From: Synechococcus sp. SB0662_bin_14
Lineage (GTDB): Bacteria; Cyanobacteriota; Cyanobacteriia; PCC-6307; Cyanobiaceae
Length of the DNA: 56,192 nucleotides
Assembly: GCA_009840445.1 (NCBI GenBank)
Contig: VXNS01000016.1
Span: forward strand, 1 to 56,192
Direction: 5' to 3'
Of the stretch, positions 43,767 to 52,884 are shown piece by piece. A model generated the notes under the pieces. That model was given only the letters and a program-made list of their open reading frames with translations, did not search any database and was not told the origin of the DNA. A program made the position numbers and the translations under genes. Each line of letters opens with the position of its first letter. The first letter of the stretch is position 1.

Positions 43767-44429
43767 TTGATGCTGTCCATCCGCCGGATTGAGTACCAGA
43801 TGGCCTGGGAACGGGTCCGGCAGTTGCAAAAGGAAGACGCCACCATCTACAGCGACGTGTTCGCCACCAACCGCGGTGGCGCACTGGTGCGGGTGGAGGG
43901 TCTGCGGGGCTTCATCCCCGGCAGCCACATCAGCACCCGCAAGCCCAAGGAGGAGTTGGTGGACGAGGTGCTTCCCCTCAAATTTCTTGAGGTGGACGAG
44001 GAACGCAACCGCCTGGTCCTCAGCCACCGCCGCGCCCTGGTGGAGCGCAAGATGAATCGCCTGGAAGTGGGTGAAGTGGTTGTGGGCAACGTGCGTGGCA
44101 TTAAGCCCTACGGCGCCTTTATTGATATCGGTGGCGTCAGCGGCCTGCTGCACATCTCCGAGATCAGCCATGAGCACATTGAGACGTCCCACGCCGTCCT
44201 CAACGTGGGGGACCAATTGAAGGTCATGATCATTGACCTGGATGCGGAGCGGGGACGCATTTCCCTCTCCACCAAAGCGCTGGAGCCGGAACCGGGCGAC
44301 ATGCTGACCGATCCCCAGAAAGTGTTTGACCGGGCTGAGGAAATGGCGGCGCTCTACAAGCAGATGCTGGAAGAGCAGGTGGAAGGGGAACCTGTGCAGA
44401 TGGGCGTCGAGACCGCTTACAAGAGTTAG
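43767..44429 (+). CDS. rpsA: 30S ribosomal protein S1, C-terminal part
   Basis: Continuation of S1 in the same frame as the N-terminal part, 15 bases after its stop. The 220 residues from ATG 43767 (MLSIRRIEYQMAWERV) contain the second S1 domain (IYSDVFATNRGGALVRVEGLRGFIPGSHI) and the third (VVVGNVRGIKPYGAFIDIGGVSGLLHISEI), and end in a helical tail. It could be translated by restart at ATG 43767 or an upstream TTG, giving a two-part S1, or the pair may be one gene with an error or readthrough. Marine picocyanobacteria carry another S1-like gene, which may lower the pressure on this one. Confidence 0.85.
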   Translation: MMLSIRRIEYQMAWERVRQLQKEDATIYSDVFATNRGGALVRVEGLRGFIPGSHISTRKPKEELVDEVLPLKFLEVDEERNRLVLSHRRALVERKMNRLEVGEVVVGNVRGIKPYGAFIDIGGVSGLLHISEISHEHIETSHAVLNVGDQLKVMIIDLDAERGRISLSTKALEPEPGDMLTDPQKVFDRAEEMAALYKQMLEEQVEGEPVQMGVETAYKS

Positions 44430-44452
44430 ACAGCACTGGAGCACCTTGCCCC

Positions 44453-45226
44453 ATGGTCTGGCTGCAGATTGGTCCCCAGCGCTTCGGCCCGCTGCGGGCC
44501 ATTCTTTTTGACAAGGACGGCACCCTCTCCAACAGCGAAGCCTTTCTCATGGCTCTGGCCCAGGCGCGGCTTGCCACGGCTCTGGAGCAGGTTCCTGTGG
44601 GCCTGCGTCCCCGGCTTGCGGGTCTGCTGCAGCGGGCCTACGGGTTCTCCCTGGAGCAGGGGACACCGGGCCTGGATCCTGGTGGGGCCACAGCCGTGGC
44701 CAGTGCAAGCCATAACCTCATCAGTACGGCCACCTGCCTGACCCAGGTGGGCCTGAGCTGGAGTGAGGCCTTGGCCAAGGCCCAGACCATCCATGCCCAG
44801 CCTTTGGACGATCACCTCCCCAGAGCACAGCTCACCCCACCATTGCCCGGTGTGCCACCGCTGCTGCGCCGGGCCCAGGCTCTCGGTCTGCCCTGCGGCA
44901 TCGTCAGCGGGGATTGCCGCCAGGGCATTGAGGACTTTCTGCGGCATTGGGACTTGCTCCATGCCGTCCCGGTCTTCCGAGGCTCGGACCAGGCGCCTGC
45001 CAAACCAGCAGCCCAGGCGGCTCTCCATCTTTGCCGTGATCTTGGTGTTGAGCCGCAGCATTGTCTCCTCTGTGGTGATTCGGGCCAGGATCTGGCCATG
45101 GCCCGCGCCGCAGGGGTTGGTGCGGTGGTGGGGTACACCGGCGGCTGGCGGCGCCCACCCCGACTCCATGGCTTTGACACCTTGGTGGCAGACTGGAACA
45201 CCGTGACGCTCATGGCCAGCCCTTAA
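44453..45226 (+). CDS. HAD-family phosphatase
   Basis: A 257-residue haloacid-dehalogenase hydrolase resembling phosphoglycolate phosphatase. The nucleophile motif is ILFDKDGTLSNSE (the second position is Lys, DKDGT), motif II/III has KPAAQAAL, and motif IV is CLLCGDSGQDLAMARAAG. A helical cap (about 30-120) separates motifs I and II. The substrate is unknown. It lies between rpsA and metK on the same strand, 23 bases after rpsA. Confidence 0.88.
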   Translation: MVWLQIGPQRFGPLRAILFDKDGTLSNSEAFLMALAQARLATALEQVPVGLRPRLAGLLQRAYGFSLEQGTPGLDPGGATAVASASHNLISTATCLTQVGLSWSEALAKAQTIHAQPLDDHLPRAQLTPPLPGVPPLLRRAQALGLPCGIVSGDCRQGIEDFLRHWDLLHAVPVFRGSDQAPAKPAAQAALHLCRDLGVEPQHCLLCGDSGQDLAMARAAGVGAVVGYTGGWRRPPRLHGFDTLVADWNTVTLMASP

Positions 45227-45289
45227 AGTTCCTCTGGCCCCATCCCCTGGTTCCTGTGATGGTGCGTCTTTCCTCTTGCCCGCATCCCC

Positions 45290-46528
45290 ATGGCCCGCTA
45301 TGTGTTCACCTCCGAATCGGTCACTGAGGGCCATCCCGACAAGATCTGCGACCAGGTGAGCGACGCTGTGCTTGATGCCCTTCTCAGCGCCGACCCCGAC
45401 AGTCGTGTGGCCTGTGAGACGGTGGTGAACACGGGCCTTTGTCTGGTCACGGGTGAGGTGAGAACCAAGGCTCATGTTGACATCCCCGCCGTTGTGCGGC
45501 GGGTCATTGCCGACATTGGCTACACCGGCGCCCGGGCCGGTGGTTTTGACGCCCACAGTTGTGCCGTGCTGGTGGCCCTGGACCAGCAGTCGCCGGACAT
45601 TGCCCAGGGGGTGGATGAAGCGGTTGACCACGACGGGGATCCCCTGGACCTGGTGGGGGCTGGTGACCAGGGCATCATGTTCGGCTATGCCTGCAACGAA
45701 ACGCCGGAGCTGATGCCCCTGCCCATCAGCCTGGCCCATCGCCTGGCGTTGCAACTGGCCCGTGTTCGCAAAACCGGCACCCTGGACTATCTCCTGCCCG
45801 ACGGCAAAACCCAGGTGAGTGTGGTCTACGACGACGGCCAGCCGGTGGCCATTGACACGATTCTCATCTCCGCCCAGCACACTGCCCAGGTGGCCGGTCT
45901 TCACCAGGCCGAGGCCGTCCGCTGCCACATCCGTGAGGATCTCTGGACCCACGTGGTGGTGCCGGCCACCGCTGATCTCCCCCTCAAGCCGGAGCGCAGC
46001 ACCACCCAGTTCCTGGTGAATCCCACCGGCCAATTCGTGGTGGGGGGACCCCAAGGGGATGCCGGTCTCACGGGCCGCAAGATCATTGTCGATACCTACG
46101 GGGGCTATGCCCGCCACGGGGGCGGCGCCTTCTCCGGCAAAGATCCCACCAAGGTGGACCGCTCCGCCGCCTATGCCGCCCGTTTTGTGGCAAAGGCCAT
46201 CGTTGCGGCGACGTTGGCCAGGCGGGTGGAGGTGCAGCTCAGCTACGCCATTGGCCGTGCCCGTCCCGTGTCCATTCTGGTAGACACCTTTGGCACCGGC
46301 CGGTTGGGCAACGAACAACTTATGGAGCTGGTTCAACAGCACGTTGATCTGCGGCCGGCGGCCATCATTCAGAACTTTGGCCTGTCCACCATCTGCGCCG
46401 AACGGGGCGGTCGCTTTTACCAGGACACCGCCGCCTACGGCCACTTCGGCCGCATGGACCTTCAGGCCCCCTGGGAAGACGTGACCGCCCTGGCCGATAC
46501 CCTGCGGCAGGCGGCCCCGTCCGTCTGA
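45290..46528 (+). CDS. metK: S-adenosylmethionine synthase
   Basis: Makes S-adenosylmethionine from methionine and ATP, supplying the many methyltransferases and radical SAM enzymes of this window. The 412 residues contain [19 protein letters not shown], the methionine-site [12 protein letters not shown], and the phosphate-site [19 protein letters not shown]. Length is normal. Start ATG 45290 ([11 protein letters not shown]). Confidence 0.98.
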   Translation: MARYVFTSESVTEGHPDKICDQVSDAVLDALLSADPDSRVACETVVNTGLCLVTGEVRTKAHVDIPAVVRRVIADIGYTGARAGGFDAHSCAVLVALDQQSPDIAQGVDEAVDHDGDPLDLVGAGDQGIMFGYACNETPELMPLPISLAHRLALQLARVRKTGTLDYLLPDGKTQVSVVYDDGQPVAIDTILISAQHTAQVAGLHQAEAVRCHIREDLWTHVVVPATADLPLKPERSTTQFLVNPTGQFVVGGPQGDAGLTGRKIIVDTYGGYARHGGGAFSGKDPTKVDRSAAYAARFVAKAIVAATLARRVEVQLSYAIGRARPVSILVDTFGTGRLGNEQLMELVQQHVDLRPAAIIQNFGLSTICAERGGRFYQDTAAYGHFGRMDLQAPWEDVTALADTLRQAAPSV

Positions 46529-46548
46529 CCTCCGGGACCCAAGCCGTC

Positions 46549-47814
46549 ATGGCTGGTGACGCTCCACAACAGCTTGCCCTGGGGGTGGATCTGGGGACCA
46601 GCGGTGTGCGGTTGGCCCTCATGGATCCTGGCGGAGATTTACACCATCAAGCCGGTTGCGCCTACCCCGGCCCTTTTGTGCAGCCCCAAGCCTGGCAACA
46701 GGGCTTGATCCGGCTTTGCAGCGCCATCCCCTTGCCCCTGCGGCGCCAAGTGACCGCTCTGGCGGTGGCCGGCACCTCCGGCACCCTGCTGGCCATGGAC
46801 TCCGAGGGGCATCCCTTGGGGGAGGCGTTGCCCTATAACGCAGCCCAGCCCCAGTGGGCGGGCCGGTGTCAGCAGTTGGCGGAACCGGGTCATCCCGCCG
46901 CTTCGGCAAGCGGCACCATGGCCAGAGCCCTGGAACTCCAACAGCGTTATCCCCATGCCCAGGGCCTGCGTCATCAGGGGGAGTGGCTGACGGGGTGGCT
47001 GCTGGGCCAGTGGCGCTGGGGAGATCTGCACAACAGCCTCAAGTTGGGCTGGGATCCGCTGCGGAGCGGTTGGAGTGGGGCCATTGGCAGCCAACCCTGG
47101 TGCGGGTTGTTGCCCCGTGTGGTGCGCCCCGGCACCGTCCTGGGTCCTCTCCACCCGCCGGTGGCCAACAAGCTGGGCCTGCCCACCACGGCCCAGGTGG
47201 CGGCCGGCACCACGGACGGCAACGCCGCCGTGCTGGCGGTGGATCCCCAGCCTGGGGACGGGGTCACGGTGCTGGGCACCACCATGGCCCTGAAACAACT
47301 GTGCCCGGCATCCTTACAGGGCGCTGGCGTCTACAGCCACCCCATCGGCAACCAATGGCTGGTGGGTGGGGCGTCCAACAGTGGCGGTGGGGTGCTGCGC
47401 CAATTCTTTGATCCCCCCACCATCGCCGCCCTGTGCCGCCAGCTTGATCCCCGCCATCCCACAGGCCTCAACTACCTGCCCTTGCCCGCCCCCGGCGAGC
47501 GGTTCCCGGTGGATGATCCCCAACTGATGCCTTGTCTGGAGCCACGGCCCGTGAGTGATGCCTTGTTTTTGCAGGGATTGCTGGAGGGAATTGCCGCCAT
47601 TGAGGCCCGGGGTTGGGCACGGTTGCAAGCCTTGGGCGCTCCGGCGGTGCAGCGGGTGCTGACCGTGGGGGGCGGCGCCCGGAATCCCACGTGGCGGCAA
47701 CTGCGCCAACAGGCCCTGGGGTGCCCCGTTCTCAATCGGCCCCATGCCTCCACTGCTTGCGGGGCGGCCCGGTTGGCGTGCCGTCAGAATGGGACCTCAA
47801 CGTTGTCCGCGTGA
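46549..47814 (+). CDS. FGGY-family carbohydrate kinase (D-ribulose/xylulose kinase-like)
   Basis: ASKHA-fold sugar kinase of 421 residues. The N-terminal ATPase half starts LALGVDLGTSGVRLALMD, with AVAGTSGTLLAMD. The C-terminal half has AAGTTDGNAAVLAV (with the catalytic Asp), GTTMALKQL and TVGGGARNPTWRQLRQQ. It is shorter than E. coli xylulokinase, in the range of the cyanobacterial SePSK-type kinases studied with D-ribulose. The true sugar is uncertain. It follows metK by 20 bases. Confidence 0.88.
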   Translation: MAGDAPQQLALGVDLGTSGVRLALMDPGGDLHHQAGCAYPGPFVQPQAWQQGLIRLCSAIPLPLRRQVTALAVAGTSGTLLAMDSEGHPLGEALPYNAAQPQWAGRCQQLAEPGHPAASASGTMARALELQQRYPHAQGLRHQGEWLTGWLLGQWRWGDLHNSLKLGWDPLRSGWSGAIGSQPWCGLLPRVVRPGTVLGPLHPPVANKLGLPTTAQVAAGTTDGNAAVLAVDPQPGDGVTVLGTTMALKQLCPASLQGAGVYSHPIGNQWLVGGASNSGGGVLRQFFDPPTIAALCRQLDPRHPTGLNYLPLPAPGERFPVDDPQLMPCLEPRPVSDALFLQGLLEGIAAIEARGWARLQALGAPAVQRVLTVGGGARNPTWRQLRQQALGCPVLNRPHASTACGAARLACRQNGTSTLSA

Positions 47815-47831
47815 TCGGAGGCCAACCCCCC

Positions 47832-47945
47832 ATGAAGCGCCTGCAAGCCATTGTGTCCATCGGCCTGTTTCTGGTGCTGGCGGGTTACGTGAGCTTCAGC
47901 GGATTCAGACTGCTGAGCTTGCTCTGGACCCGGTGGCAGGGCTGA
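47832..47945 (+). CDS. Small single-span membrane protein, 37 residues
   Basis: From ATG 47832: MKRLQAIVSIGLFLVLAGYV, then SFSGFRLLSLLW and a basic end. One hydrophobic helix with positive residues at both ends. It lies 17 bases after the sugar kinase on the same strand and before the DUF2470 gene. The start is supported by position and charge pattern; no family is recognised. Confidence 0.5.
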   Translation: MKRLQAIVSIGLFLVLAGYVSFSGFRLLSLLWTRWQG

Positions 47946-47985
47946 GTTGCGGCAGGATGGGATGCCCCCACCCATCTCCAGCGCC

Positions 47986-48252
47986 ATGGCTGCCGATCCC
48001 CTCACACCTGCCGTCAGTGACCGCATTTGCCGCCACATGAACGAGGACCACGGGAGTGCAGTTGCCGCCTATGCCCGCCACTACGGCAATTGCCCACAGG
48101 TCTCCACGGCGCGGCTGGTGGCGGTCACCACCAGTTGGATGGATCTGGAGGTGGACGGGCAGCCCCTGAGGATCGCCTTTGACCATCCCTTGCAGGACAG
48201 TGAGGATGCCCATCGCACCATGGTGGCCATGCTGCGGGCCATTCCCGGGTGA
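47986..48252 (+). CDS. DUF2470-domain protein
   Basis: An 88-residue protein with the DUF2470 pattern: SDRICRHMNEDHGSAVAAYARHY (the HMNEDH motif) and AFDHPLQDSEDAHRTMVAML. In larger proteins this domain follows a heme-oxygenase or pyridoxamine-oxidase-like barrel and is linked to heme or flavin handling; here it stands alone, as in other cyanobacteria. An earlier ATG at 47962 is possible. Function unknown. Confidence 0.85.
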   Translation: MAADPLTPAVSDRICRHMNEDHGSAVAAYARHYGNCPQVSTARLVAVTTSWMDLEVDGQPLRIAFDHPLQDSEDAHRTMVAMLRAIPG

Positions 48253-48348
48253 GCCCTGGTGGTTTGAGACCAGGAAAAACCCTGATGGTTGTGGCGGGGG
48301 TGTGGGAACGCTGAGACAAGGCTTCCCCATCCCCCGTTCATCCTTGTC

Positions 48349-49044
48349 ATGGCTGGCAATCCACCGCCAACAGGCACTGGTCGCCCCCTGGTCCAACTCT
48401 TGCGCCTGGGCCAGGACCTGATCACCCTGCCCACCTGCCCTTGTTGTGGCGCCGCCGCCACGGATCGCCACCGTCCCTGCGGAGACTGCCTGAAACGGTG
48501 GGACTGGCCGGACGCTGTGCTCCACGGCAGTGAACCGATGCGGTTCTGGGCGGTGGGCTTGTATCAGCAAAGCTGGCGTAGCCAACTGCTGGCCTGCCGC
48601 GAGAATCCCGTGCCCGGCGTGCTCCACTGCGCTGCGGAACACCTGCTGACGGGCCTGAGCTGGGAAGGCGCCCCGCCTGTGCTGATGCCCATCCCCGGCT
48701 GGAAACGCCGGGGCAATCCCCTGCCGGAGGTCTTCAGCCAAAGCCTGAGCCAGTGCTCCGGCTGGCCCCAGGTTCAGTGGCTCAGAAAGCAGCCCCGCCC
48801 GGGTCAGCACCATCTGGGCGCCAGTGGCCGCCGCCGCAACCTGCAGGATGCTTTCCGGCTGCTCTCCGTTGCCGCCAAAAGTCAGCAGGGGCGCCTGGTG
48901 TTCCTGGTGGACGACATCCTCACCACCGGCAGCACCGCTCTGGCGGCGGCAGCTCCACTGGAGGCGGCCAACATCCCCGTGGCGGGGCTCCTCTGCCTGG
49001 CCCGCACGCCCCCCAAACATGGGCGTCGGCCCACGGTGGGTTAG
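48349..49044 (+). CDS. ComF-family phosphoribosyltransferase-like protein
   Basis: A 231-residue protein with a zinc ribbon (CPCCGAA and CGDCLKRW, about residues 31-52) and a C-terminal type I phosphoribosyltransferase fold holding the PRPP loop VFLVDDILTTGSTALAAA. ComF proteins help DNA uptake through the transformation channel in competent bacteria, and marine Synechococcus retain many competence genes; the precise role is unknown. The start is ATG 48349 (MAGNPPPTG). It ends 45 bases before tRNA-Phe. Confidence 0.85.
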   Translation: MAGNPPPTGTGRPLVQLLRLGQDLITLPTCPCCGAAATDRHRPCGDCLKRWDWPDAVLHGSEPMRFWAVGLYQQSWRSQLLACRENPVPGVLHCAAEHLLTGLSWEGAPPVLMPIPGWKRRGNPLPEVFSQSLSQCSGWPQVQWLRKQPRPGQHHLGASGRRRNLQDAFRLLSVAAKSQQGRLVFLVDDILTTGSTALAAAAPLEAANIPVAGLLCLARTPPKHGRRPTVG

Positions 49045-49089
49045 GATTAAAAGCGTGGTTTTGACCTGACCAGCATCAGGCCAAGGCCT

Positions 49090-49162
49090 GCCGGGTTAGC
49101 TCAGTTGGTAGAGCAGGCGACTGAAAATCGCCGTGTCCCCAGTTCAAATCTGGGACCTGGCA
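49090..49162 (+). tRNA. trnF: tRNA-Phe (GAA)
   Basis: 73-nt cloverleaf: acceptor GCCGGGT with ACCTGGC, D-arm GCTC-AGTTGGTA-GAGC, anticodon stem GGCGA/TCGCC with loop CTGAAAA (anticodon GAA), variable loop GTGTC, T-arm CCCAG-TTCAAAT-CTGGG. One G-U pair in the acceptor; no encoded CCA. Confidence 0.97.
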
Positions 49163-49239
49163 TTGCCCATAGGTCGGAAAGGGTGGTGGAGCTGTCTTCA
49201 GTGACAGCGATTAGGGTCTCTTGGGCACGGAAACCTGAC

Positions 49240-50109
49240 ATGTGGAGCGTGGCGGCAGTGGCGCTGGCGGCTGTTCTGGCGGGAACCATGGGAACCGCTG
49301 CCCAACTGGGACCCGGGGACCTGGGCCCAACGGCGGCAGCGTCATGGCGATCTGTCCTGGGCGGCTTCGGCTTGCTGGCGGCGTCCATGCTCCGTCGGCA
49401 AGCCCCATGGCGCTACAGGTTCCCTGTCCGTTGGGTGGCGCTGGGGTGGCTTGGTGCAGCCGTGGGTCCACTGGCGTTCTTTGTGGCGGCGGACCGCACC
49501 GGTGTTGCGGTGGCCACGCTGGTGGCCCTCGGCACCGCTCCCCTGGCGGCCGGTTTGCTGGACTGGATGACAGCAGGCCAGCGTCCCAACCGGCATTGGC
49601 TGATTGGGGTGACCACGGCCTTGGCGGGGGTGGCTCTACTCTCCGGCGGGGCGATCCAGGTTGTGGGTAGTGGCGTGGTCTTGGCGGCGCTGGCGGGCTG
49701 TGGCGTTCCCTGTCAGGGATTTGCCGCCCAGAAGTTGATGATGGACCGGCCGCCTCTGACGGCAATGGCCACAGTGGTGGGTGGCGGCATGGTGCTGCTG
49801 TTGCCAACGGCGCTCATGGAGGCGGGGAATGCCCTGGGGTCTGCGGTGTCTATGGCCACGGTGGCGTATCTGGGGTTGGTGACACTGGCCTTGGGCCATG
49901 TCCTGTTTGGCCTCGGCCTCAAGCGCCTCAGCCTCAGGATGGCGGTAGTGGTGGGACTTCTGGAGCCGGCGGTAGCCGCCACCCTGGCCATGACGGTGCT
50001 GGCCGAGCCGGTGACCACGGCGCTGTTGACCGGGATCTGTCTGGTGATCGCGGGCATCACCGTTGCCGCCATGGACGCAAGCACCAATCCCGGCAATCTG
50101 TCACGCTGA
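49240..50109 (+). CDS. EamA/DMT-family transporter
   Basis: A 289-residue inner-membrane protein with about ten helices arranged as two EamA repeats (about 1-135 and 145-280). Each has the usual Gly/Ala-rich spans, for example FFVAADRTGVAVATLVALGTAPL in repeat 1 and FGLGLKRLSLRMAVVVGLLEPAVAATLA in repeat 2. Family members export or import amino acids, nucleotide derivatives or drugs; the substrate is not readable. The start is ATG 49240; the longer frame upstream covers the tRNA. The stop overlaps the next gene's ATG (TGATG). Confidence 0.88.
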   Translation: MWSVAAVALAAVLAGTMGTAAQLGPGDLGPTAAASWRSVLGGFGLLAASMLRRQAPWRYRFPVRWVALGWLGAAVGPLAFFVAADRTGVAVATLVALGTAPLAAGLLDWMTAGQRPNRHWLIGVTTALAGVALLSGGAIQVVGSGVVLAALAGCGVPCQGFAAQKLMMDRPPLTAMATVVGGGMVLLLPTALMEAGNALGSAVSMATVAYLGLVTLALGHVLFGLGLKRLSLRMAVVVGLLEPAVAATLAMTVLAEPVTTALLTGICLVIAGITVAAMDASTNPGNLSR

Positions 50110-51395
50110 TGGAACCTGCCCCGGCCTTATTGCGTCTTGACCTGCATCACCGTCATCAGCGGGTGGAAGTATTGATCCAGCAGCGGCGCCATGTGGGGGT
50201 GACGGCCCTGTGCTGGTGGATTGCCGGGGGCAGCGCCGCAGATCCCCTGGGGCAACGGGGACAGGCCCAGCTTTTGGCCAGCGCTATTCAGCGGGGAACA
50301 GTCCGCCAGGATGCCGTGGTCTTGGCAGAAGAGATGGAGTCTCGCGGCGCCTATTTTGTGGCGGGCGCCCGGGAAGACGGCGTGGTGTTGTGTCTGGGGT
50401 GCATGGCTGCGGATGCGGCGCCCCTGCTGGAGCGGTTGCGGGAGATGGTCCAGACGCCACGGTTGGCGCCCCGTGAAGTACAGCGGGAGCAGCAGCTCAC
50501 CCTGCAGGCCTTGGCGCAACAGCGGGAAGATCCCCTGCAACTGGCCCTGGCAGACCTGCGCCGTCTGCTCTACGGCCATGGGGGCTATGGCCATGCTCCC
50601 CTGGGCTTGACGGCAGAGGTGGCGACATTGACTCCCGGCCAGCTTCACCAGGCCCATCAAGGCTGGGGGAACAGCGCCATGGTCATTGCCGCAGCGGGCC
50701 ATCTGGATCGGAGCGCCACAGCCCTCCTGACGGCCCTGGCGGAGGCTTTGCCCCCCAGCCATGGCTCTCCCCCCATGGCGCCGCCCACGGCCCTCCCCGG
50801 TGCGGCCACCATGGCCTTCCATCCCCAGGACACGGAGCAGGTGGCGCTGCTCCTGGGGGCCGCCACCTGTGGGCTCAACCACCAGGACCATGCCGTTCTG
50901 CGCCTGCTGCACCACCACCTGGGCATGGGGATGAGCGCCCGGTTGCCCCAGGTGATCCGGGAAACCCATGGCCTGGCCTACGAGGTGGGGGTGTTGTTCC
51001 CTGTGCGCCGGCAGAGCGCCCCGTTTGTTGTTCACCTCTCCACCAGCGCGGCACGGGCGGTCAAGGCGCTGGAACTGTTGCTGGCGGAGTGGCAGCGCCT
51101 CCTGGAGCAACCCCTTCAGCCGGAGGACCTGCGCTTGGCCCACGCCAAGCTGCAGGGGCAGGAGTTGGCGGCCCTCCAGACCAGTGGCCAGGTGGCGGAA
51201 CGGCTGGCCCTGCTGCGCGGTTACGGGATGGCCGTGGATGCTGCCGAGCAGCGGTTGACCCGGTTGGCGGAACGGGACGGGGGCGACTGCCAACAGGTGG
51301 CGCGCCGTTGGCTCAGCCAACCCCGTCTAGCGGTGGTTGGCCCCCAGGCGCTGGCGGCACCCCTGGAGCGCCTCTGGTCTCAGGGGAAACCATGA
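50109..51395 (+). CDS. M16 peptidase-like protein without zinc-binding motif
   Basis: A 428-residue protein with the two-domain M16B (insulinase/MPP) fold: QLLASAIQRGT in the place of the HxxEH helix, the ESRGAYFVAGAREDGVVL strand pair, YGHAPLGL, and a second half with LHHHLGMGMSARLPQVIRE. The zinc ligands HxxEH are absent, so it should be the non-catalytic partner that forms a chamber with an active M16 subunit. Such pairs usually lie in tandem; here the neighbour upstream is the transporter, overlapping by one base, so the active partner must be elsewhere or lost. Confidence 0.85.
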   Translation: MEPAPALLRLDLHHRHQRVEVLIQQRRHVGVTALCWWIAGGSAADPLGQRGQAQLLASAIQRGTVRQDAVVLAEEMESRGAYFVAGAREDGVVLCLGCMAADAAPLLERLREMVQTPRLAPREVQREQQLTLQALAQQREDPLQLALADLRRLLYGHGGYGHAPLGLTAEVATLTPGQLHQAHQGWGNSAMVIAAAGHLDRSATALLTALAEALPPSHGSPPMAPPTALPGAATMAFHPQDTEQVALLLGAATCGLNHQDHAVLRLLHHHLGMGMSARLPQVIRETHGLAYEVGVLFPVRRQSAPFVVHLSTSAARAVKALELLLAEWQRLLEQPLQPEDLRLAHAKLQGQELAALQTSGQVAERLALLRGYGMAVDAAEQRLTRLAERDGGDCQQVARRWLSQPRLAVVGPQALAAPLERLWSQGKP

Positions 51396-51613
51396 ACCCC
51401 ATGCCTGCGCCGCCGTTGCGGGGTATTGGGCGCAATGTCTAACATAACCCGAGTTCTGGATAATGGGAAGCAGGAGAAGCCGCTCCTGTCCTGGCTTGTG
51501 GCCTTGGTAAGGCTGATGGGGAAAGGGAGAAGAGACCTCCGCCGCGTCCCGCTGTTCAGGCTGTCTGGACCTTGCCGTGGGGTGAGGGGGAGGTTCCCAA
51601 ATGGCGATCATGG
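51396..51613. other. 218-bp convergent intergenic region
   Basis: Lies between the stops of the M16-like gene and psb32. A short plus-strand frame (51435-51662) starts like a protein but overlaps psb32 and has no family features. No strong hairpin with a T-run was seen. Confidence 0.4.
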
Positions 51614-52402
51614 TCAGTCCTGGCCTGGCGCCTCCTGTTGCCGCAACCGATGGGTGAGATAGGCGCCAATGGCGGCCCCCAGGAACCCCAACACGTTGCG
51701 GGTGACGGGGAGCCAATCGGTGGTGCGGCTCAGCACGGGTCCCAGGCCGAAGATGATGAACATCACCCCCCACAGCGGCGCCAGCAGCAACACCCAGAGC
51801 CAGGCAACGGGACTGCTGCTGTTGGGGCGGGGATGACCTGCAAAACCGGCCACCACTCCTCCCAGCATGGAGATGACGAAGGTGAGCACCCACTGCTCCT
51901 GGGGGAGGCCGGGCACCACCCGGCAACCACCCCGCTCCAGACAGGTTTCCACCGCCGCCAGGGCATCCTGGATGGCCCCGTCCTCGCCATGGTCCCGCAC
52001 GTAGTATTGGTTCCCGAACCGGGTCTGGAGTTCCACCCAGTAGTTGCGGGGCATCAAGGCAAACATGTGGTCGCCCACGCTGAAGTTGAGCAGGTTGCCG
52101 CCACGGGAGTCGGCGATGAGCACCAGGCTGCGTTCGTCCACGCCCCAGAACTCCTTCACGGCCAAACCGGGGGTGCGGTCGTATTGGGTCAGCACCCGCA
52201 GCTTCCACCCGTCCTGGGCCTCCACGGCGTCCAACTCCTCCACCAGAGCTTGCCGTTGCACGGGAGTGAACACACGGGCCAGGTCAATGACCGGGGTGGA
52301 CTCCTTGGGCAGCAACTCGGGGTTGTTGGCCCCGTGGGCAGGGGCGACCCAGGTGGAGAAGGACAGGATCAAGGTGAGGAACAGGGTTAAGGCGCGAGGC
52401 AC
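51614..52402 (-). CDS. psb32: Psb32 (TPM-domain thylakoid protein)
   Basis: A 262-residue protein with a signal peptide (1-24, ending AHGA), a TPM domain (about 35-170, VIDLARVFTPVQRQALVEELDAVEAQDGWKLRVLTQYDRTPG), and two C-terminal membrane spans (about 180-230). It is the cyanobacterial counterpart of plant TLP18.3 and takes part in PSII repair and protection from photodamage. Length and layout match Psb32. It reads against the M16 gene, with 218 bases between the stop codons. Confidence 0.88.
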   Translation of the reverse strand: MPRALTLFLTLILSFSTWVAPAHGANNPELLPKESTPVIDLARVFTPVQRQALVEELDAVEAQDGWKLRVLTQYDRTPGLAVKEFWGVDERSLVLIADSRGGNLLNFSVGDHMFALMPRNYWVELQTRFGNQYYVRDHGEDGAIQDALAAVETCLERGGCRVVPGLPQEQWVLTFVISMLGGVVAGFAGHPRPNSSSPVAWLWVLLLAPLWGVMFIIFGLGPVLSRTTDWLPVTRNVLGFLGAAIGAYLTHRLRQQEAPGQD

Positions 52403-52572
52403 GGTTGCGGGGGCAAGAGACGGTATTCTCTTGCAGATTCAACAACATTCCGTTACCGCTCTCAAGCAATTCTGTGTCTCAACCCTTCACCAAACGTCCC
52501 GGCAGGGTCACCCCGGGCAAGGGTAGCGGGTCGATACTGAACAGGTCGGAGTCAAGTTATCGAAGTCAAGTT

Positions 52573-52884
52573 ATGGGCCTCGCCCTTGCCCAATCCCAGC
52601 TTGAGGCCATTACCGCTGCCTGCCGCCGCCATCCGGTGGCTCACATGCATGCCTTCGGCTCCGTGGTGCGGTCCGACTACCGCCCCGGCGAGAGCGACAT
52701 CGACCTGCTGGTGGAGTTTCATCCTTGCGAACCTGGAACGCCCTACAGGGCCTACTTCAGACTGCCGAGTGAACTGCGCAAAAGCCTGTCTGATCCCGTG
52801 GAGCTGGTGATGGTGGATGCCGTTCGCAATCCCTGCGTCAAGGCAACAATCGAGGCCAGCAAGCGGGAAATCCATGCTGCGTAA
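52573..52884 (+). CDS. MNT-type minimal nucleotidyltransferase
   Basis: A 103-residue pol-beta-superfamily protein with the MNT signature AFGSVVRSDYRPGESDIDLLVEF: the GS motif and the DxD metal site are intact. The domain is normal in length and ends with VELVMVDAV and a short helix. MNT proteins pair with HEPN RNases: the nucleotidyltransferase AMPylates the HEPN toxin and silences it. A HEPN-like start overlaps its 3' end by 11 bases but is frameshifted, so this antitoxin now stands without a working toxin. The start is ATG 52573. Confidence 0.88.
   Translation: MGLALAQSQLEAITAACRRHPVAHMHAFGSVVRSDYRPGESDIDLLVEFHPCEPGTPYRAYFRLPSELRKSLSDPVELVMVDAVRNPCVKATIEASKREIHAA

Noticed and set aside
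44426-46444. A 672-codon minus-strand frame opposite metK and the HAD gene
   Set aside because: It is Gly/His/Gln-rich shadow sequence with no domain, lying opposite metK whose motifs are unmistakable.
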